64,000 nucleotides of DNA from CAUPWF01 sp964367905. Its GTDB lineage: Bacteria; Bacillota; Clostridia; Lachnospirales; Lachnospiraceae. Made by a program: the position numbers and the translations under genes. Positions 17,845 through 27,430 of the stretch are shown here, in pieces. The stretch's first letter is position 1. Every line of letters starts with the position of its first letter. Location of the stretch: assembly GCA_964367905.1 (NCBI GenBank), contig CAYIZP010000001.1:92495-156494 (forward strand), read 5' to 3'. Under the pieces are notes generated by a model that saw nothing but the letters and a program-made list of their open reading frames with translations, did not search any database and had not been told where the DNA came from.

Positions 17845-18503
17845 ATACAGATTCTTTCATTAATATAAATGCGGAGCAGACGCCGACCCTAGATATTTTA
17901 ATCATGATGACAATTATTATGCTATTGCCATCGATTGTGATTATGATGACTTCTTTTGTCCGGATTATCATTATACTATCCTTTACGCGTACTGCGCTAG
18001 GAACGCAACAATCACCACCTAATATGGTACTGACAGGAATTGCATTGTTTTTGACTTTATTTATTATGAGTCCAGTAATCACACAGATTACAGAGGAGGC
18101 ATATGTACCCTATAGCAACAATGAGATAACTCAAGAAGAGGCACTCGAGAGGGCAACGGGACCGATTAAGGACTTTATGCTCCGTCAGACAGAGGTGAGC
18201 TCGCTGAATTTGTTCTTAGATTTATCAGACACACCTGCAGATACAGCGCCAGAGGATTTACCACTTACGGTAGTAATTCCGTCCTTCATGACAAGTGAAT
18301 TGGGTCGTGGATTTATGTCGGGATTGTTATTGTTCATTCCATTTTTGCTGATTGATATTGTGGTAGCGAGTACCCTGATGTCTATGGGTATGATTATGTT
18401 GCCACCGGCAACCATATCATTGCCGTTTAAATTATTATTATTTGTGTCAATCAATGGTTGGGAGTTGCTATTTTCTTCCATTGCTACGAGTTTTAATTAC
18501 TGA
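17841..18503 (+). CDS. fliP: Flagellar export gate protein FliP
   Basis: A 220-residue membrane protein of the type III export core. Conserved stretches include SFVRIIIILSFTRTALGTQQSPPNMVL near residues 38-64 and FMSGLLLFIPFLLIDIVVASTLMSMGM near 157-183. There are four membrane helices. It has no cleavable signal peptide, unlike proteobacterial FliP. Start and stop couple to fliO. Confidence 0.95.
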   Translation: MNTDSFININAEQTPTLDILIMMTIIMLLPSIVIMMTSFVRIIIILSFTRTALGTQQSPPNMVLTGIALFLTLFIMSPVITQITEEAYVPYSNNEITQEEALERATGPIKDFMLRQTEVSSLNLFLDLSDTPADTAPEDLPLTVVIPSFMTSELGRGFMSGLLLFIPFLLIDIVVASTLMSMGMIMLPPATISLPFKLLLFVSINGWELLFSSIATSFNY

Positions 18504-18520
18504 CGAAGAGAGGAATACGT

Positions 18521-18784
18521 ATGAACATAGGTGAAATTACAGATATATTCTATCAAGTGTTTTATTTAGCGGTTATGATAGCTGGGCCTATGCTCATTTT
18601 ATCGATGATAGTAGGAATTATTATTTCGATTTTGCAAGCAGCTACTCAGATTCAAGAGCAGACTCTTACATTTATTCCCAAATTATTAGTGATAGGAATT
18701 ACGCTTCTGATTACTGGAAATTCCATATTAACCATGTTACAAGAATTTGCGACAGGAATTTTCCAGATGATAGCTCAAGGCTAG
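18521..18784 (+). CDS. fliQ: Flagellar export gate protein FliQ
   Basis: A protein of 87 residues with two membrane helices and the conserved QAATQIQEQTLTFIPKL loop. It is part of the FliPQR export gate. The order fliP-fliQ-fliR is canonical. Confidence 0.95.
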   Translation: MNIGEITDIFYQVFYLAVMIAGPMLILSMIVGIIISILQAATQIQEQTLTFIPKLLVIGITLLITGNSILTMLQEFATGIFQMIAQG

Positions 18785-18793
18785 GAGGGTGTT

Positions 18794-19564
18794 ATGTTAA
18801 TAGCAGGGACACCAGAGTTTATCTACTTTACATTGGTTATCATGCGGATGTCAGGAGCAATTCTTTTGAATCCGATTTTTACTAGACGAAATATCCCCTC
18901 GCTATTCAAGGCAGCGTTGATTCTTATGGTTTCAGTGATTGTATATTCAGCTAGCGAGGTTCCGTCGATTGAAGCACCGAATACCATTGTGTATGGCGTG
19001 TTACTACTGAAGGAATTGGCAGTGGGATTTATTCTAGGGTTTGTAATGCAGTTGTTTGAGTTGATTGTTACGATTGCTGGTACCACTATGGATTTTCAAA
19101 TGGGGCTTTCTATGGCGAGTGTATATGATGCACAAAATGGAACCCAGGTTGCACTGACAGGTAATATTTTACAGATATATTTTTGGTTACTGTTTTTTGC
19201 AGTAGACGGCCATTTAGCCTTGTTTAAAATCATTATGACCTCTCATGATATTGCACCTTATGGCAACTTGGTCATAGGTCCCGATGCGGTGGATGCGGTA
19301 TTGATTATATTTATTGAATCGGTTGCATTGGGTGTAAGATTGGCTTTTCCAATTATTGCATTTGAGTTTATCATGGAGATAGGAATCGGCTTACTAATGA
19401 GAATGATTCCACAGATTAACTTATTTGTGCTCAGTATACAACTACGTGTTATCGTAGGAATTTTGATGTTGGTGATACTTATTTCACCAATCGGAAGTTA
19501 TCTCCAGAGCTACATATCGGAGATGATGAATACATTACAGGATGTTTTAACCACGTTGATTTAA
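18794..19564 (+). CDS. fliR: Flagellar export gate protein FliR
   Basis: A 256-residue polytopic protein with the pattern ILLNPIFTRRNIPSLFKAAL near residue 20, KELAVGFILGFVMQL near 74 and DFQMGLSM near 98, all typical of FliR. It completes the FliPQR helical gate. GGAGGG lies just before the ATG. Confidence 0.95.
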   Translation: MLIAGTPEFIYFTLVIMRMSGAILLNPIFTRRNIPSLFKAALILMVSVIVYSASEVPSIEAPNTIVYGVLLLKELAVGFILGFVMQLFELIVTIAGTTMDFQMGLSMASVYDAQNGTQVALTGNILQIYFWLLFFAVDGHLALFKIIMTSHDIAPYGNLVIGPDAVDAVLIIFIESVALGVRLAFPIIAFEFIMEIGIGLLMRMIPQINLFVLSIQLRVIVGILMLVILISPIGSYLQSYISEMMNTLQDVLTTLI

Positions 19565-19611
19565 CCCTTAATTAAGCAGAGAATTTACGCACGGAAAGGA
19601 TGTGAGGAGGT

Positions 19612-20673
19612 TTGGCAGCAGATTCTAAAACCGAAAAAGCCACCCCCAAACGGCGACGTGATGAACGGAAACAAGGGAATGTATCCCAAAGTAAGGATGT
19701 TGTAAATGTCATCTATGTTTTCGTAGCATTTACCGTGATTCAGATGTATTTTCCAGTGATGCATGAAAATATATCGAAGTATATGCAAGATATGTTTCGA
19801 GAAGTTAGTTTTATGACAGATTTCTCGAATGAAAATATTACAAAATATGCATTAGATTTTATGGTAGCAGCAGTGGTAAGTGTATTACCAGTTGCGCTTG
19901 CATGTATGGCAACAGGTGTCATTATGCATGGAATACAGACAAAGTTTTTATTTACATCTAAGGTATTACGACCAAAATTAGAACGGTTGAATCCGATAGA
20001 GGGAGTAAAGAAATTATTCTCCCTAAAAAATATTGTAGAATTATTAAAGAATTTGATTAAAACAGTAATTTTAATACTGATCGTGTATTTTTTACTGATC
20101 GAATATATTGTAGACGTGATTCGAACCATGGATATGGGGATAGAGAATGCAGTAGCATTCACCTATGAAATGGTTATGAACATGATTGTGCGTGTGACTA
20201 TGGTATTCGGAGTTGTTGCTTTTCTGGATTATCTCTATCAGAGATGGGATTATGAGAGACGGATTCGAATGTCGAAAGAAGATATCAAAGAGGAGCACAA
20301 GCAAACAGAGGGGAATCCGCAGATCAAAGGAAAGATTAAGGAAACCCAGAGACAGATGGCGAGAAGAAGAATGATGCAAGCCGTACCGAATGCAGATGTA
20401 ATCATTCGAAATCCTACACACTATGCCATTGCATTGAAATACGATACATCAAAAAATTCCGCTCCAATCGTCCTTGCAAAAGGGATGGATGAGCTAGCGC
20501 TTCGTATTATAGCAGTAGCAGAAGAGCATGCGGTTCCTGTCATTGAGAATCGTCCTCTAGCAAGAGGTTTATATGAGAAGACGGAATTAAACCAAGAGAT
20601 CCCACAAGAGTACTACGGTGCTGTTGCTGAAATACTAGTTTATATCTATAAACTAAATAATAAGTTGAGGTAA
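19612..20673 (+). CDS. flhB: Flagellar export switch protein FlhB
   Basis: A 353-residue protein. The N-terminus (DSKTEKATPKRRRDERKQGNV) is followed by four membrane helices and a cytoplasmic domain with the self-cleavage site NPTH near residue 265. It switches export from hook to filament subunits. The frame opens only at 19606 and the sole plausible start is the TTG at 19612. The strongest ribosome site (GAGGAGG, 19604-19610) abuts it with only 1 nt spacing; AAGGA at 19596-19600 is 11 nt away. Confidence 0.93.
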   Translation: MAADSKTEKATPKRRRDERKQGNVSQSKDVVNVIYVFVAFTVIQMYFPVMHENISKYMQDMFREVSFMTDFSNENITKYALDFMVAAVVSVLPVALACMATGVIMHGIQTKFLFTSKVLRPKLERLNPIEGVKKLFSLKNIVELLKNLIKTVILILIVYFLLIEYIVDVIRTMDMGIENAVAFTYEMVMNMIVRVTMVFGVVAFLDYLYQRWDYERRIRMSKEDIKEEHKQTEGNPQIKGKIKETQRQMARRRMMQAVPNADVIIRNPTHYAIALKYDTSKNSAPIVLAKGMDELALRIIAVAEEHAVPVIENRPLARGLYEKTELNQEIPQEYYGAVAEILVYIYKLNNKLR

Positions 20674-20676
20674 AAC

Positions 20677-22734
20677 ATGAAACAATTGCTGAATAACGCT
20701 GTAGCGCTATTTGTTATCGTTATAGTATTATTATTGATTATCCCGATGAATCCATTTATGTTGGATGTCATGATTATACTGAATATTTCTCTTTCAATGA
20801 TTATTCTGTTAATCAGCATGAACATTAGAGAACCCTTGGAATTTTCGATATTTCCATCACTATTATTGATTACTACATTATTTCGTCTAGGAATTAATGT
20901 ATCTTCAACTAGGAATATCTTGCTGAATCAAGGGGTTGCAGGACAAGTAATCCAGTCCTTCGGAGATTTTATTCTTCAAGGGAATGCAATTGTCGGTTTT
21001 ATTATATTTCTAATCATCGTATTGGTACAGTTTATCGTTATCACAAAAGGTGCAGAGCGTGTGGCTGAGGTCGCAGCTAGATTTACATTGGATGCGATGC
21101 CTGGTAAACAGATGTCCATCGATGCGGACTTGAGTTCTGGACTTTGTACAGAGCAAGAGGCGAAGAAGCGACGAGAAAACATACAGAAGGAAGCCGATTT
21201 CTATGGAGCCATGGATGGTGCGACCAAGATTGTAAAAGGTGATGCGGTAATGTCGCTTATCATCACGGCAATCAACCTGATTGGTGGTTTTGCGATTGGA
21301 ATGCTGCAAGCTGGTATGGAATTTGAAACAGCCATGAGTGTGTACTCCATTGCTACAGTAGGGGATGGATTGGTATCCCAGATTCCAGCGCTATTAATCT
21401 CGGTTGCAACTGGTATGATTGTTACACGTGCAGTATCCGAGGGTAGCCTAAATGAGGATGTGACAGGGCAGTTCTTTGCACAACCGCGTTCAATTATCCT
21501 TGCAGGTGTTGTTCTCTTAATTCTAACATTAGTACCAGGAATGCCGGTGATTCCACTACTCTTATTATCTGCGGGACTGATTTTCGGTGGATTGCAGTTG
21601 GGAAGAATGCTAGCAGCGAGAAAAGAAAAAGAAGCCAAGCCGTTGGAAGTTCGGGAAGAGGCTCCTACTTCAGAAGAAGAGTACTTCCGTGATATTAATA
21701 ATGTCTATTCTCTCATCGGTGTAGAACCCATCGAGATGGAATTTGGATATAGCTTGATTCCACTAGTTGATGAATCAAATGGTGGCAAGATGATTAATCG
21801 AATCGTAATCTTTCGAAGGCAATATGCGGAGGAGATGGGGCTTGTGATTCCATCAGTTAGATTACGAGATAGCTCAGGACTGAATACCAATCAGTACCTG
21901 ATAAAAGTAAAAGGCGAAGAAGTGGCAAAAGGAGAACTTCTTGTAGATCACTTCTTAGCATTAGAGCCGAGTACTCCATCTGGAACAGTTGTTGGAATTG
22001 ATACCATTGAGCCAGCATATGGAATCCCGAGTAAGTGGATTCTCCCAGAGAACAAGGAGATGGCAGAGATATACGGATATACGGTAATCGATCCATTATC
22101 CGTAATGTTAACGCATTTATCGGAAACGATTCGAAAGCATGCCTATGAATTGCTTAGCAGACAAGAAGTGACCTTGTTGATAGAAAATGCGAAGAAGACA
22201 TCTGAAGAATTAGTGAATGAGGTGGTTCCAGGGGTTATTTCCTATGGTAACCTTCAGAAAATATTGGTAAGACTGTTAAAGGAAGGTATTCCAATCAAAG
22301 ATATAGACACCATCTTGGAGACGGTGGCAGATACAGCTGGAAGTGGTCTAGATATTGTTACCACTACAGAGAATGTCCGTGTTGCATTGAAGCGAACTAT
22401 CACGAGAAAGTTCTGCGAGGGTGGACAGATGAGGGTGCTTACCCTAGATGCTAGCTTAGAAAAAATGCTAGTGACTGGGATGGCGAAGGGTGATCAAGGG
22501 ATTTACTTGGCAGTGAATCCAGAAATTATTCAGAGTATGATTGCACAAATTGGAGATTATGTGAAGAAATTCCATGAATTATCTCAAGAGACAGTCATTT
22601 TGACTAGCCAAGTGATAAGACCGCATTTGTTTCAGATGTTGGAGCAATTCTTCCCATCGATTTATATACTAGCATTCAATGAAATTACGAACAATATTCA
22701 GATCCAAGCGATTGGAACGATTAAGGCAGAATAA
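20677..22734 (+). CDS. flhA: Flagellar export protein FlhA
   Basis: A 685-residue protein with about eight N-terminal membrane helices (to about residue 315), the FHIPEP-family signature region (FPSLLLITTLFRLGINVSSTR; KGAERVAEVAARFTLDAMPGKQMSID) and a large cytoplasmic domain that docks export substrates. It starts 3 nt after flhB. The next gene is fliA: flhF and flhG, which usually follow flhA in Firmicutes, are absent. Confidence 0.97.
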   Translation: MKQLLNNAVALFVIVIVLLLIIPMNPFMLDVMIILNISLSMIILLISMNIREPLEFSIFPSLLLITTLFRLGINVSSTRNILLNQGVAGQVIQSFGDFILQGNAIVGFIIFLIIVLVQFIVITKGAERVAEVAARFTLDAMPGKQMSIDADLSSGLCTEQEAKKRRENIQKEADFYGAMDGATKIVKGDAVMSLIITAINLIGGFAIGMLQAGMEFETAMSVYSIATVGDGLVSQIPALLISVATGMIVTRAVSEGSLNEDVTGQFFAQPRSIILAGVVLLILTLVPGMPVIPLLLLSAGLIFGGLQLGRMLAARKEKEAKPLEVREEAPTSEEEYFRDINNVYSLIGVEPIEMEFGYSLIPLVDESNGGKMINRIVIFRRQYAEEMGLVIPSVRLRDSSGLNTNQYLIKVKGEEVAKGELLVDHFLALEPSTPSGTVVGIDTIEPAYGIPSKWILPENKEMAEIYGYTVIDPLSVMLTHLSETIRKHAYELLSRQEVTLLIENAKKTSEELVNEVVPGVISYGNLQKILVRLLKEGIPIKDIDTILETVADTAGSGLDIVTTTENVRVALKRTITRKFCEGGQMRVLTLDASLEKMLVTGMAKGDQGIYLAVNPEIIQSMIAQIGDYVKKFHELSQETVILTSQVIRPHLFQMLEQFFPSIYILAFNEITNNIQIQAIGTIKAE

Positions 22735-22751
22735 TACATAGGAGCGGAGAT

Positions 22752-23516
22752 ATGAGTGGGAATAATTCCTGGAGTGAGTATACAGCAGAAGAATTGTTTA
22801 CTTTATATAGAAGTACAGGACGACTCGATATAAAGCAAGAGATTGCACTTCGCTACTTATATGTTGTGAAGAGTATTGCGTTACAGATGCGAAATGTATA
22901 TATCGGATTTGAGCAGACAGAAGACATTGTAAATGAAGGTGTCATTGTGCTTATGAAGTGTATTGATCGATATGAAGACGACAAGAACGCAAAGTTTGAA
23001 ACCTACGTTTCCAAGCGTCTTCGGGGGATGATTATTGATATTGCTAGAAAACAAGACTGGATTCCGCGTGGATTGCGAAAGTCTTATAATGAGATGAGTG
23101 AGATGATGCAAAGTTATTATGTGACTCATGGGCGAGAACCTTCACCAGAAGAAGTAGCAGAAGCGCTACATATAGATGTTGATAAGTACCATGAAATTAT
23201 GGGGAAGTCCAATCTATTTTTCGTCCTTTCTTTGGATAAAGCATTAGAGGAAGTAGGAGAAAATAAACAAGATTTTCAGGTGCCATCTGAAAATGATACA
23301 GAACAACCTGAAAAAAACTTCCTAAAAGGCGAATTAAGGAGTATAATAGAAGATGGAATAAGAAAGTTAAACGAGAGAGAGCAGATCGTTGTCTCACTCT
23401 ATTATATAGAAGAGCTACAGATGAAAGAAATAGCAGAAGTTTTACAGGTGAGTGAACCGAGGGTTTCCCAGATTCATTCGGCAGCAATCAGGAAATTAAG
23501 AGAATACATCAGTTAG
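22752..23516 (+). CDS. fliA: Flagellar sigma factor FliA/SigD (sigma-28)
   Basis: A 254-residue sigma-70 family factor with region 2 (about 38-110, DIVNEGVIVLMKCIDRYE), region 3 (about 115-170) and region 4 helix-turn-helix (about 205-250, MKEIAEVLQVSEPRVSQIHSAAIRKLR). It directs late flagellar transcription and is held inactive by FlgM (encoded at 34333). Its place after flhA and before flgF matches a SigD role. Confidence 0.94.
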   Translation: MSGNNSWSEYTAEELFTLYRSTGRLDIKQEIALRYLYVVKSIALQMRNVYIGFEQTEDIVNEGVIVLMKCIDRYEDDKNAKFETYVSKRLRGMIIDIARKQDWIPRGLRKSYNEMSEMMQSYYVTHGREPSPEEVAEALHIDVDKYHEIMGKSNLFFVLSLDKALEEVGENKQDFQVPSENDTEQPEKNFLKGELRSIIEDGIRKLNEREQIVVSLYYIEELQMKEIAEVLQVSEPRVSQIHSAAIRKLREYIS

Positions 23517-23526
23517 GAGAATCATT

Positions 23527-24279
23527 ATGTTTCAAGGATTTTATAATTCGGCATCTAGCGTGTTAACAAGAACCAGAAATCTCAATGTAATCAGTAATAA
23601 TATGTCCAATGTTTCCACAACTGGATATAAGAGTGACACGTTTGTAGGAACAACGTTTGAAGAAGTAATGTTGTATGAGAGTCGCAATAAGGCTCAAGTA
23701 GATGCGGTAGAAGTAGGGAGTATCAATAAGATTGTTACCGCAGATAGAAACTATACCGACTACTCACAAGGTGGTGCGACACTGACCTCACATCCTTTGG
23801 ATGTTGCACTTTTATCATCAGGATTCTTCGAGATTGCGACAGAGGAGGGGACGATGTATACGAGAAATGGTTCGTTCTCACTTGATGATCAGGGGTATTT
23901 GACATTGCAGGGTATTGGAAGAGTGCAAGGTCAAAGTGGAGATATTCTTTTGGGTACAGATGCAATTGCAATTGATGCAAAAGGAAATATCTACGAAGAG
24001 GGAACAGGACGTTATTTTGGAACGCTCTCAGTAGTGGATTTTGAAAACTATGATGAAATATTGACCAAGACAGACAATGGAATGTTTGTGAGTAGTGGAG
24101 CTGCAACACAGGCGGATGCTAGTATGATGCAATATGCAGTGGAATCGTCGAATGTAGATATGGTAGAGCAGATGACAGACATGATGGCATCGCAGAGAAC
24201 CCTACAGAGTAGTGCGCAGATTATGCAGATGTATGACCAGTTAATGAGCAAGATTGTATCACAACTTGGACCTAGATAG
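23527..24279 (+). CDS. flgF: Flagellar basal-body rod protein FlgF (FlhO type)
   Basis: A 250-residue distal rod family protein with the N-terminal motif SNNMSNVSTTGYKSDTF and a C-terminal rod helix (SSNVDMVEQMTDMMASQRTLQSS). In Bacillus the pair is named flhO-flhP. Assignment to FlgF rather than FlgG rests on order and sequence character, so the exact name is less sure than the family. Confidence 0.87.
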   Translation: MFQGFYNSASSVLTRTRNLNVISNNMSNVSTTGYKSDTFVGTTFEEVMLYESRNKAQVDAVEVGSINKIVTADRNYTDYSQGGATLTSHPLDVALLSSGFFEIATEEGTMYTRNGSFSLDDQGYLTLQGIGRVQGQSGDILLGTDAIAIDAKGNIYEEGTGRYFGTLSVVDFENYDEILTKTDNGMFVSSGAATQADASMMQYAVESSNVDMVEQMTDMMASQRTLQSSAQIMQMYDQLMSKIVSQLGPR

Positions 24280-24296
24280 TAAAGGAGGAAATAGAT

Positions 24297-25007
24297 ATGG
24301 ATATGTCATTTTATGCAGCATCAGTTGGTGTTCGTACACAGCAAGAGAAGATGGATGTCGTTGCTAATAATATCGCGAATGTCAATACTACAGGCTATAA
24401 AGCGAAGCATGTAGCATTTCAAGAACTAGTTTATGGTAACATGAGAGCTCCAGAGGGAGAGTTGACAGATTTAACAGCAGGTGCAGGTACAAAGGTGAGT
24501 CATACCAATACGAATTACTCTGAGGCAGGACTTGAGGCAACAGGGGGCGCATACGATTATGCAATCTCGGGCGAGGGATTTTTCATGCTGATGGATCCAC
24601 TAACAAATGACATTACATATACGAGAAATGGTAATTTTTATAAGTCTCTTAGAACAGATGGGTTTTATTTAGCTACAGATGGTGATAAATTAGTATTGGA
24701 TAGAAATGGGAATCCAATCCAAGTGAACGATACAGAACTGAGTGGGGATATCGGTGTGTTTACATTTGCTAACACAGATGGAATGGAAAGTGTTGGATTG
24801 ACTGAGTTTGTTCCTCTAGAGAAAAATGGAGAGCCTCAGTTGGATATAAGTGCGAATATATTAGAGGGGTATCTAGAATTTTCCAATGTGGATCTAGCCG
24901 AAGAAATGGCGCATACAATTGAAGCGTCAAGGGCGTATTCCTATATATTAAAAATGATGCAAGTATCAGATGAAACAGTGCAAACGATTAATCAGTTAAG
25001 GGGGTAA
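24297..25007 (+). CDS. flgG: Flagellar basal-body rod protein FlgG (FlhP type)
   Basis: A protein of 236 residues. It carries VANNIANVNTTGYKAKHVAFQE near residues 21-42, a YDYAISGEGFF strand, and a C-terminal helix with SNVDLAEEMAHTIEASRAYS. It forms the distal rod. It is somewhat shorter than proteobacterial FlgG (about 260). AGGAGG precedes the ATG. Confidence 0.87.
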   Translation: MDMSFYAASVGVRTQQEKMDVVANNIANVNTTGYKAKHVAFQELVYGNMRAPEGELTDLTAGAGTKVSHTNTNYSEAGLEATGGAYDYAISGEGFFMLMDPLTNDITYTRNGNFYKSLRTDGFYLATDGDKLVLDRNGNPIQVNDTELSGDIGVFTFANTDGMESVGLTEFVPLEKNGEPQLDISANILEGYLEFSNVDLAEEMAHTIEASRAYSYILKMMQVSDETVQTINQLRG

Positions 25008-25019
25008 TTAAGAATAACA

Positions 25020-25643
25020 ATGGCTACAAAAATTAGAAGTTATGAAGAAATCAGCGATTTTGGTAAGGATATAATTAAAGAAGTTGGAAGTATCGGGATG
25101 GGAAATGCTGCGACAGCGATTTCTGGCATTATGAATACGACGGTGTCTGTGGAACTTCCAGATGTGAAGTTGATAGACTTTAATGATGCTGCATATCATA
25201 TTGGGGAACCAGAAGAAGCAGTGATGGCGGTAATGGCCGAGTTGAGTGGAGAAATAGAGGGGGTAATCTTATTTGTATTCCAATTAGAATTCGGTAGAGC
25301 GATTGTGAAGTCGATGTTAGGCGAGTCGCTAGGGACATATAGTGAGCTAAGTGAAATGGGATTCTCTGCGCTGACAGAAGTTGGGAATATTGTAATATCT
25401 TCTTACGTAAATGCCCTCGCTGGTATCACAGATATGGATGTTAAGATATCTGTGCCTTTGGGGACGGTAAATATGCTAGGTGGTGTCTTGAATGTACCGA
25501 TGGTAGAAGTTGGATATGACACAGATAAGTTATTAATGGTAACTGGTCGTTTTGTTCTTGAAGGAGAGCAACATAAAGATTGCTTATTAATGATTCCAAG
25601 TATTCAATCACTTGGGACAATCTTAGGCAAACTAGGAAGTTAG
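25020..25643 (+). CDS. cheC: CheY-P phosphatase CheC, one site altered
   Basis: A 207-residue CheC/CheX-family protein. Of the two signature ExxN sites, the second is intact (E120...N123), while the first reads EVGS (E21...S24), so only one catalytic centre is expected. It forms a pair with the next gene, cheD, whose product it binds. The cheC stop is followed directly by the cheD GTG start. Confidence 0.92.
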   Translation: MATKIRSYEEISDFGKDIIKEVGSIGMGNAATAISGIMNTTVSVELPDVKLIDFNDAAYHIGEPEEAVMAVMAELSGEIEGVILFVFQLEFGRAIVKSMLGESLGTYSELSEMGFSALTEVGNIVISSYVNALAGITDMDVKISVPLGTVNMLGGVLNVPMVEVGYDTDKLLMVTGRFVLEGEQHKDCLLMIPSIQSLGTILGKLGS

Positions 25644-26126
25644 GTGATTAAAATTATTACTGTAGATATAGCAGATATGAAGATTGCACGACAAGGAGAA
25701 ACCTTGATTACGCATGCTCTGGGATCTTGTGTTGGAATATGTATTTATGACCCAGCAGTAAAAATTGCTGCACTGATTCACATCATGCTTCCTAAGACAT
25801 TGAGAAATAATGAGCCGCAGGTCTATAAGTTTGCTGACACAGGAATACGCGAAACATTAAAGAAACTAGAGATGATGGGCGGTTCTAAACGTCGTTTTCG
25901 GTGCAAGATCGCAGGCGGAGCCAAGATGTTCGCAACTTTGGATAGTAGTAATCTAGGGAATATAGGGCAGAGAAATATAGAGAGTGTTCAAGGGATTTTA
26001 ATGAGAGAACAGATACCGATCGTTGCGAGAGAAGTAGGAGGCGGTATCGCAAGGACTATGATTGTGGATGTTGCGACTGGAAATGTTACAATTAGAACAA
26101 TTGGTAGACCAGAGATTCATATATAA
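25644..26126 (+). CDS. cheD: Chemoreceptor glutamine deamidase CheD
   Basis: A protein of 160 residues with the CheD triad: cysteine C29 in LGSCVG, H46 in LIHIMLPK, and T23 just upstream. It deamidates receptor glutamines and regulates CheC. The GTG start at 25644 abuts the cheC stop, so the two are translationally coupled. Confidence 0.93.
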   Translation: MIKIITVDIADMKIARQGETLITHALGSCVGICIYDPAVKIAALIHIMLPKTLRNNEPQVYKFADTGIRETLKKLEMMGGSKRRFRCKIAGGAKMFATLDSSNLGNIGQRNIESVQGILMREQIPIVAREVGGGIARTMIVDVATGNVTIRTIGRPEIHI

Positions 26127-26145
26127 AAGATAGGGGGGAAGGTAA

Positions 26146-26619
26146 ATGAGAGATGAGATGATAGACCCAGATTTTAATGATATGGAGATTATGCAATTCT
26201 CCATCGATGGGGAGCTATATGGAATAGAACTTGGTTTGGTAAAAGAAATTATGATGGCGGAAAAAGTAAAGCCCATGCCTGATTCACATGGAATTGTAGA
26301 AGGAGTGTTTAAGCCAAGAGATATAATCTATACAGTGATTGACCTTCCATATTTTTTAACCAAGATAAAATCTGTTCATGATGATAAACATTTGTTTATC
26401 ATTTTGAATTCAGAAGAACAGGATATTGCTGTTCGTGTGCATTCGGTTCTGGGAATCCAGAGGCTAAAGTCCAATGAGGTTCGTAAGCCAGATCAGGAAT
26501 TGTACAATGAGAAAAAGGGAGTCGCAACGGGGATTGTAGAGAGCGAGAACCAATTATTAGTTATCTTAGATTTAAAAAAAATGATACGAGACTTGTCTGA
26601 GGAAGTACAAGGTGAATAA
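26146..26619 (+). CDS. cheW: Chemotaxis coupling protein CheW
   Basis: A 157-residue single CheW domain (QFSIDGELYGIELGLVKEIM near residue 17, then PRDIIYTVIDLPYFL near 63). It links receptors to CheA. GGGGGAAGG precedes the ATG. A CheV-type receiver is absent. Confidence 0.92.
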   Translation: MRDEMIDPDFNDMEIMQFSIDGELYGIELGLVKEIMMAEKVKPMPDSHGIVEGVFKPRDIIYTVIDLPYFLTKIKSVHDDKHLFIILNSEEQDIAVRVHSVLGIQRLKSNEVRKPDQELYNEKKGVATGIVESENQLLVILDLKKMIRDLSEEVQGE

Positions 26620-26645
26620 ATCATAATGCTGTGGAGGGAAGAAAA

Positions 26646-27407
26646 TTGGCTGTAACAATTGTACTGACTAATCAAAAAGGTGGTGTAGGTAAGACCACGA
26701 CGAGTGTCGTGATTGCATCAGAATTTGTAAAACGAGGAAAAAGAGTCTTAAGCGTGGATCTTGACCCGCAAGGAAATCTAGGATTTAGCTTGGGGATGGA
26801 TATTGAAGAAGGATGCACAGTTTATGATGTATTAAGAGGAGAAACAAGCATCCACAAGGCGATTCGTTCTACAGAAGAGTATGGAGATGTCTTAACATCC
26901 AATATTCTATTGAGCCAGGCTGAGGTGCTTCTAGAAGGAGAAGAGAGACAGATGCTATTGAAAAATGCATTGTCAGAAGTACAGAATTATTATGATTATA
27001 TCATAGTAGACACTCCTCCAGCATTGAACATATTAACGGTAAATGGATATGTCACAGCAGATTATCTCATCATCCCGATGACAGCAGAGATTCTGAGTTT
27101 AGTCGGACTTACCCAGTTGAAGGAAACCATTGAGGCGGTGAAGAACTCTGTGAACCCTGATTTGCAGGTGCTAGGAATCTTACTCACAAGATTTAATATG
27201 AGAACCAATCTCGCAAAAGATGTTGAAGAAATGGCAGAAACAGTCGCGGCTCAGATTGGGACAGGTATATTTCAAGCGAAGATACGGACAGGGGTAGCAG
27301 TTGGAGAAGCACCTGCACATGGACAGAGTGTGGTTGAATACTCACCACGTTCGAATCCTTCTAAGGATTATAAGGCGTTCTTAGAAGAATTGATGAAAAT
27401 GATTTAA
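26646..27407 (+). CDS. ParA/Soj-family ATPase in the motility operon
   Basis: A protein of 253 residues with the deviant Walker A KGGVGKTT (residues 11-18), the switch I region DLDPQGNLGFSLG, and Walker B YIIVDTPP. This is a classic ParA/Soj, not FlhG/YlxH, which would carry an N-terminal activation helix and follow flhF. There is no parB beside it. The start is the TTG at 26646, 7 nt after GGAGGG. It lies between cheW and the ComFB gene. ParA-like proteins such as ParC position chemosensory arrays (family knowledge); that role here is inferred. Confidence 0.85.
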   Translation: MAVTIVLTNQKGGVGKTTTSVVIASEFVKRGKRVLSVDLDPQGNLGFSLGMDIEEGCTVYDVLRGETSIHKAIRSTEEYGDVLTSNILLSQAEVLLEGEERQMLLKNALSEVQNYYDYIIVDTPPALNILTVNGYVTADYLIIPMTAEILSLVGLTQLKETIEAVKNSVNPDLQVLGILLTRFNMRTNLAKDVEEMAETVAAQIGTGIFQAKIRTGVAVGEAPAHGQSVVEYSPRSNPSKDYKAFLEELMKMI

Positions 27408-27430
27408 TGAAGGAAAGGTAGGGGTGCACG

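Noticed and set aside
26646..27407. The ParA ATPase as FlhG/YlxH
   Set aside because: It follows cheW, not flhF, lacks the FlhG N-terminal activator motif, and has the Soj-like switch region.
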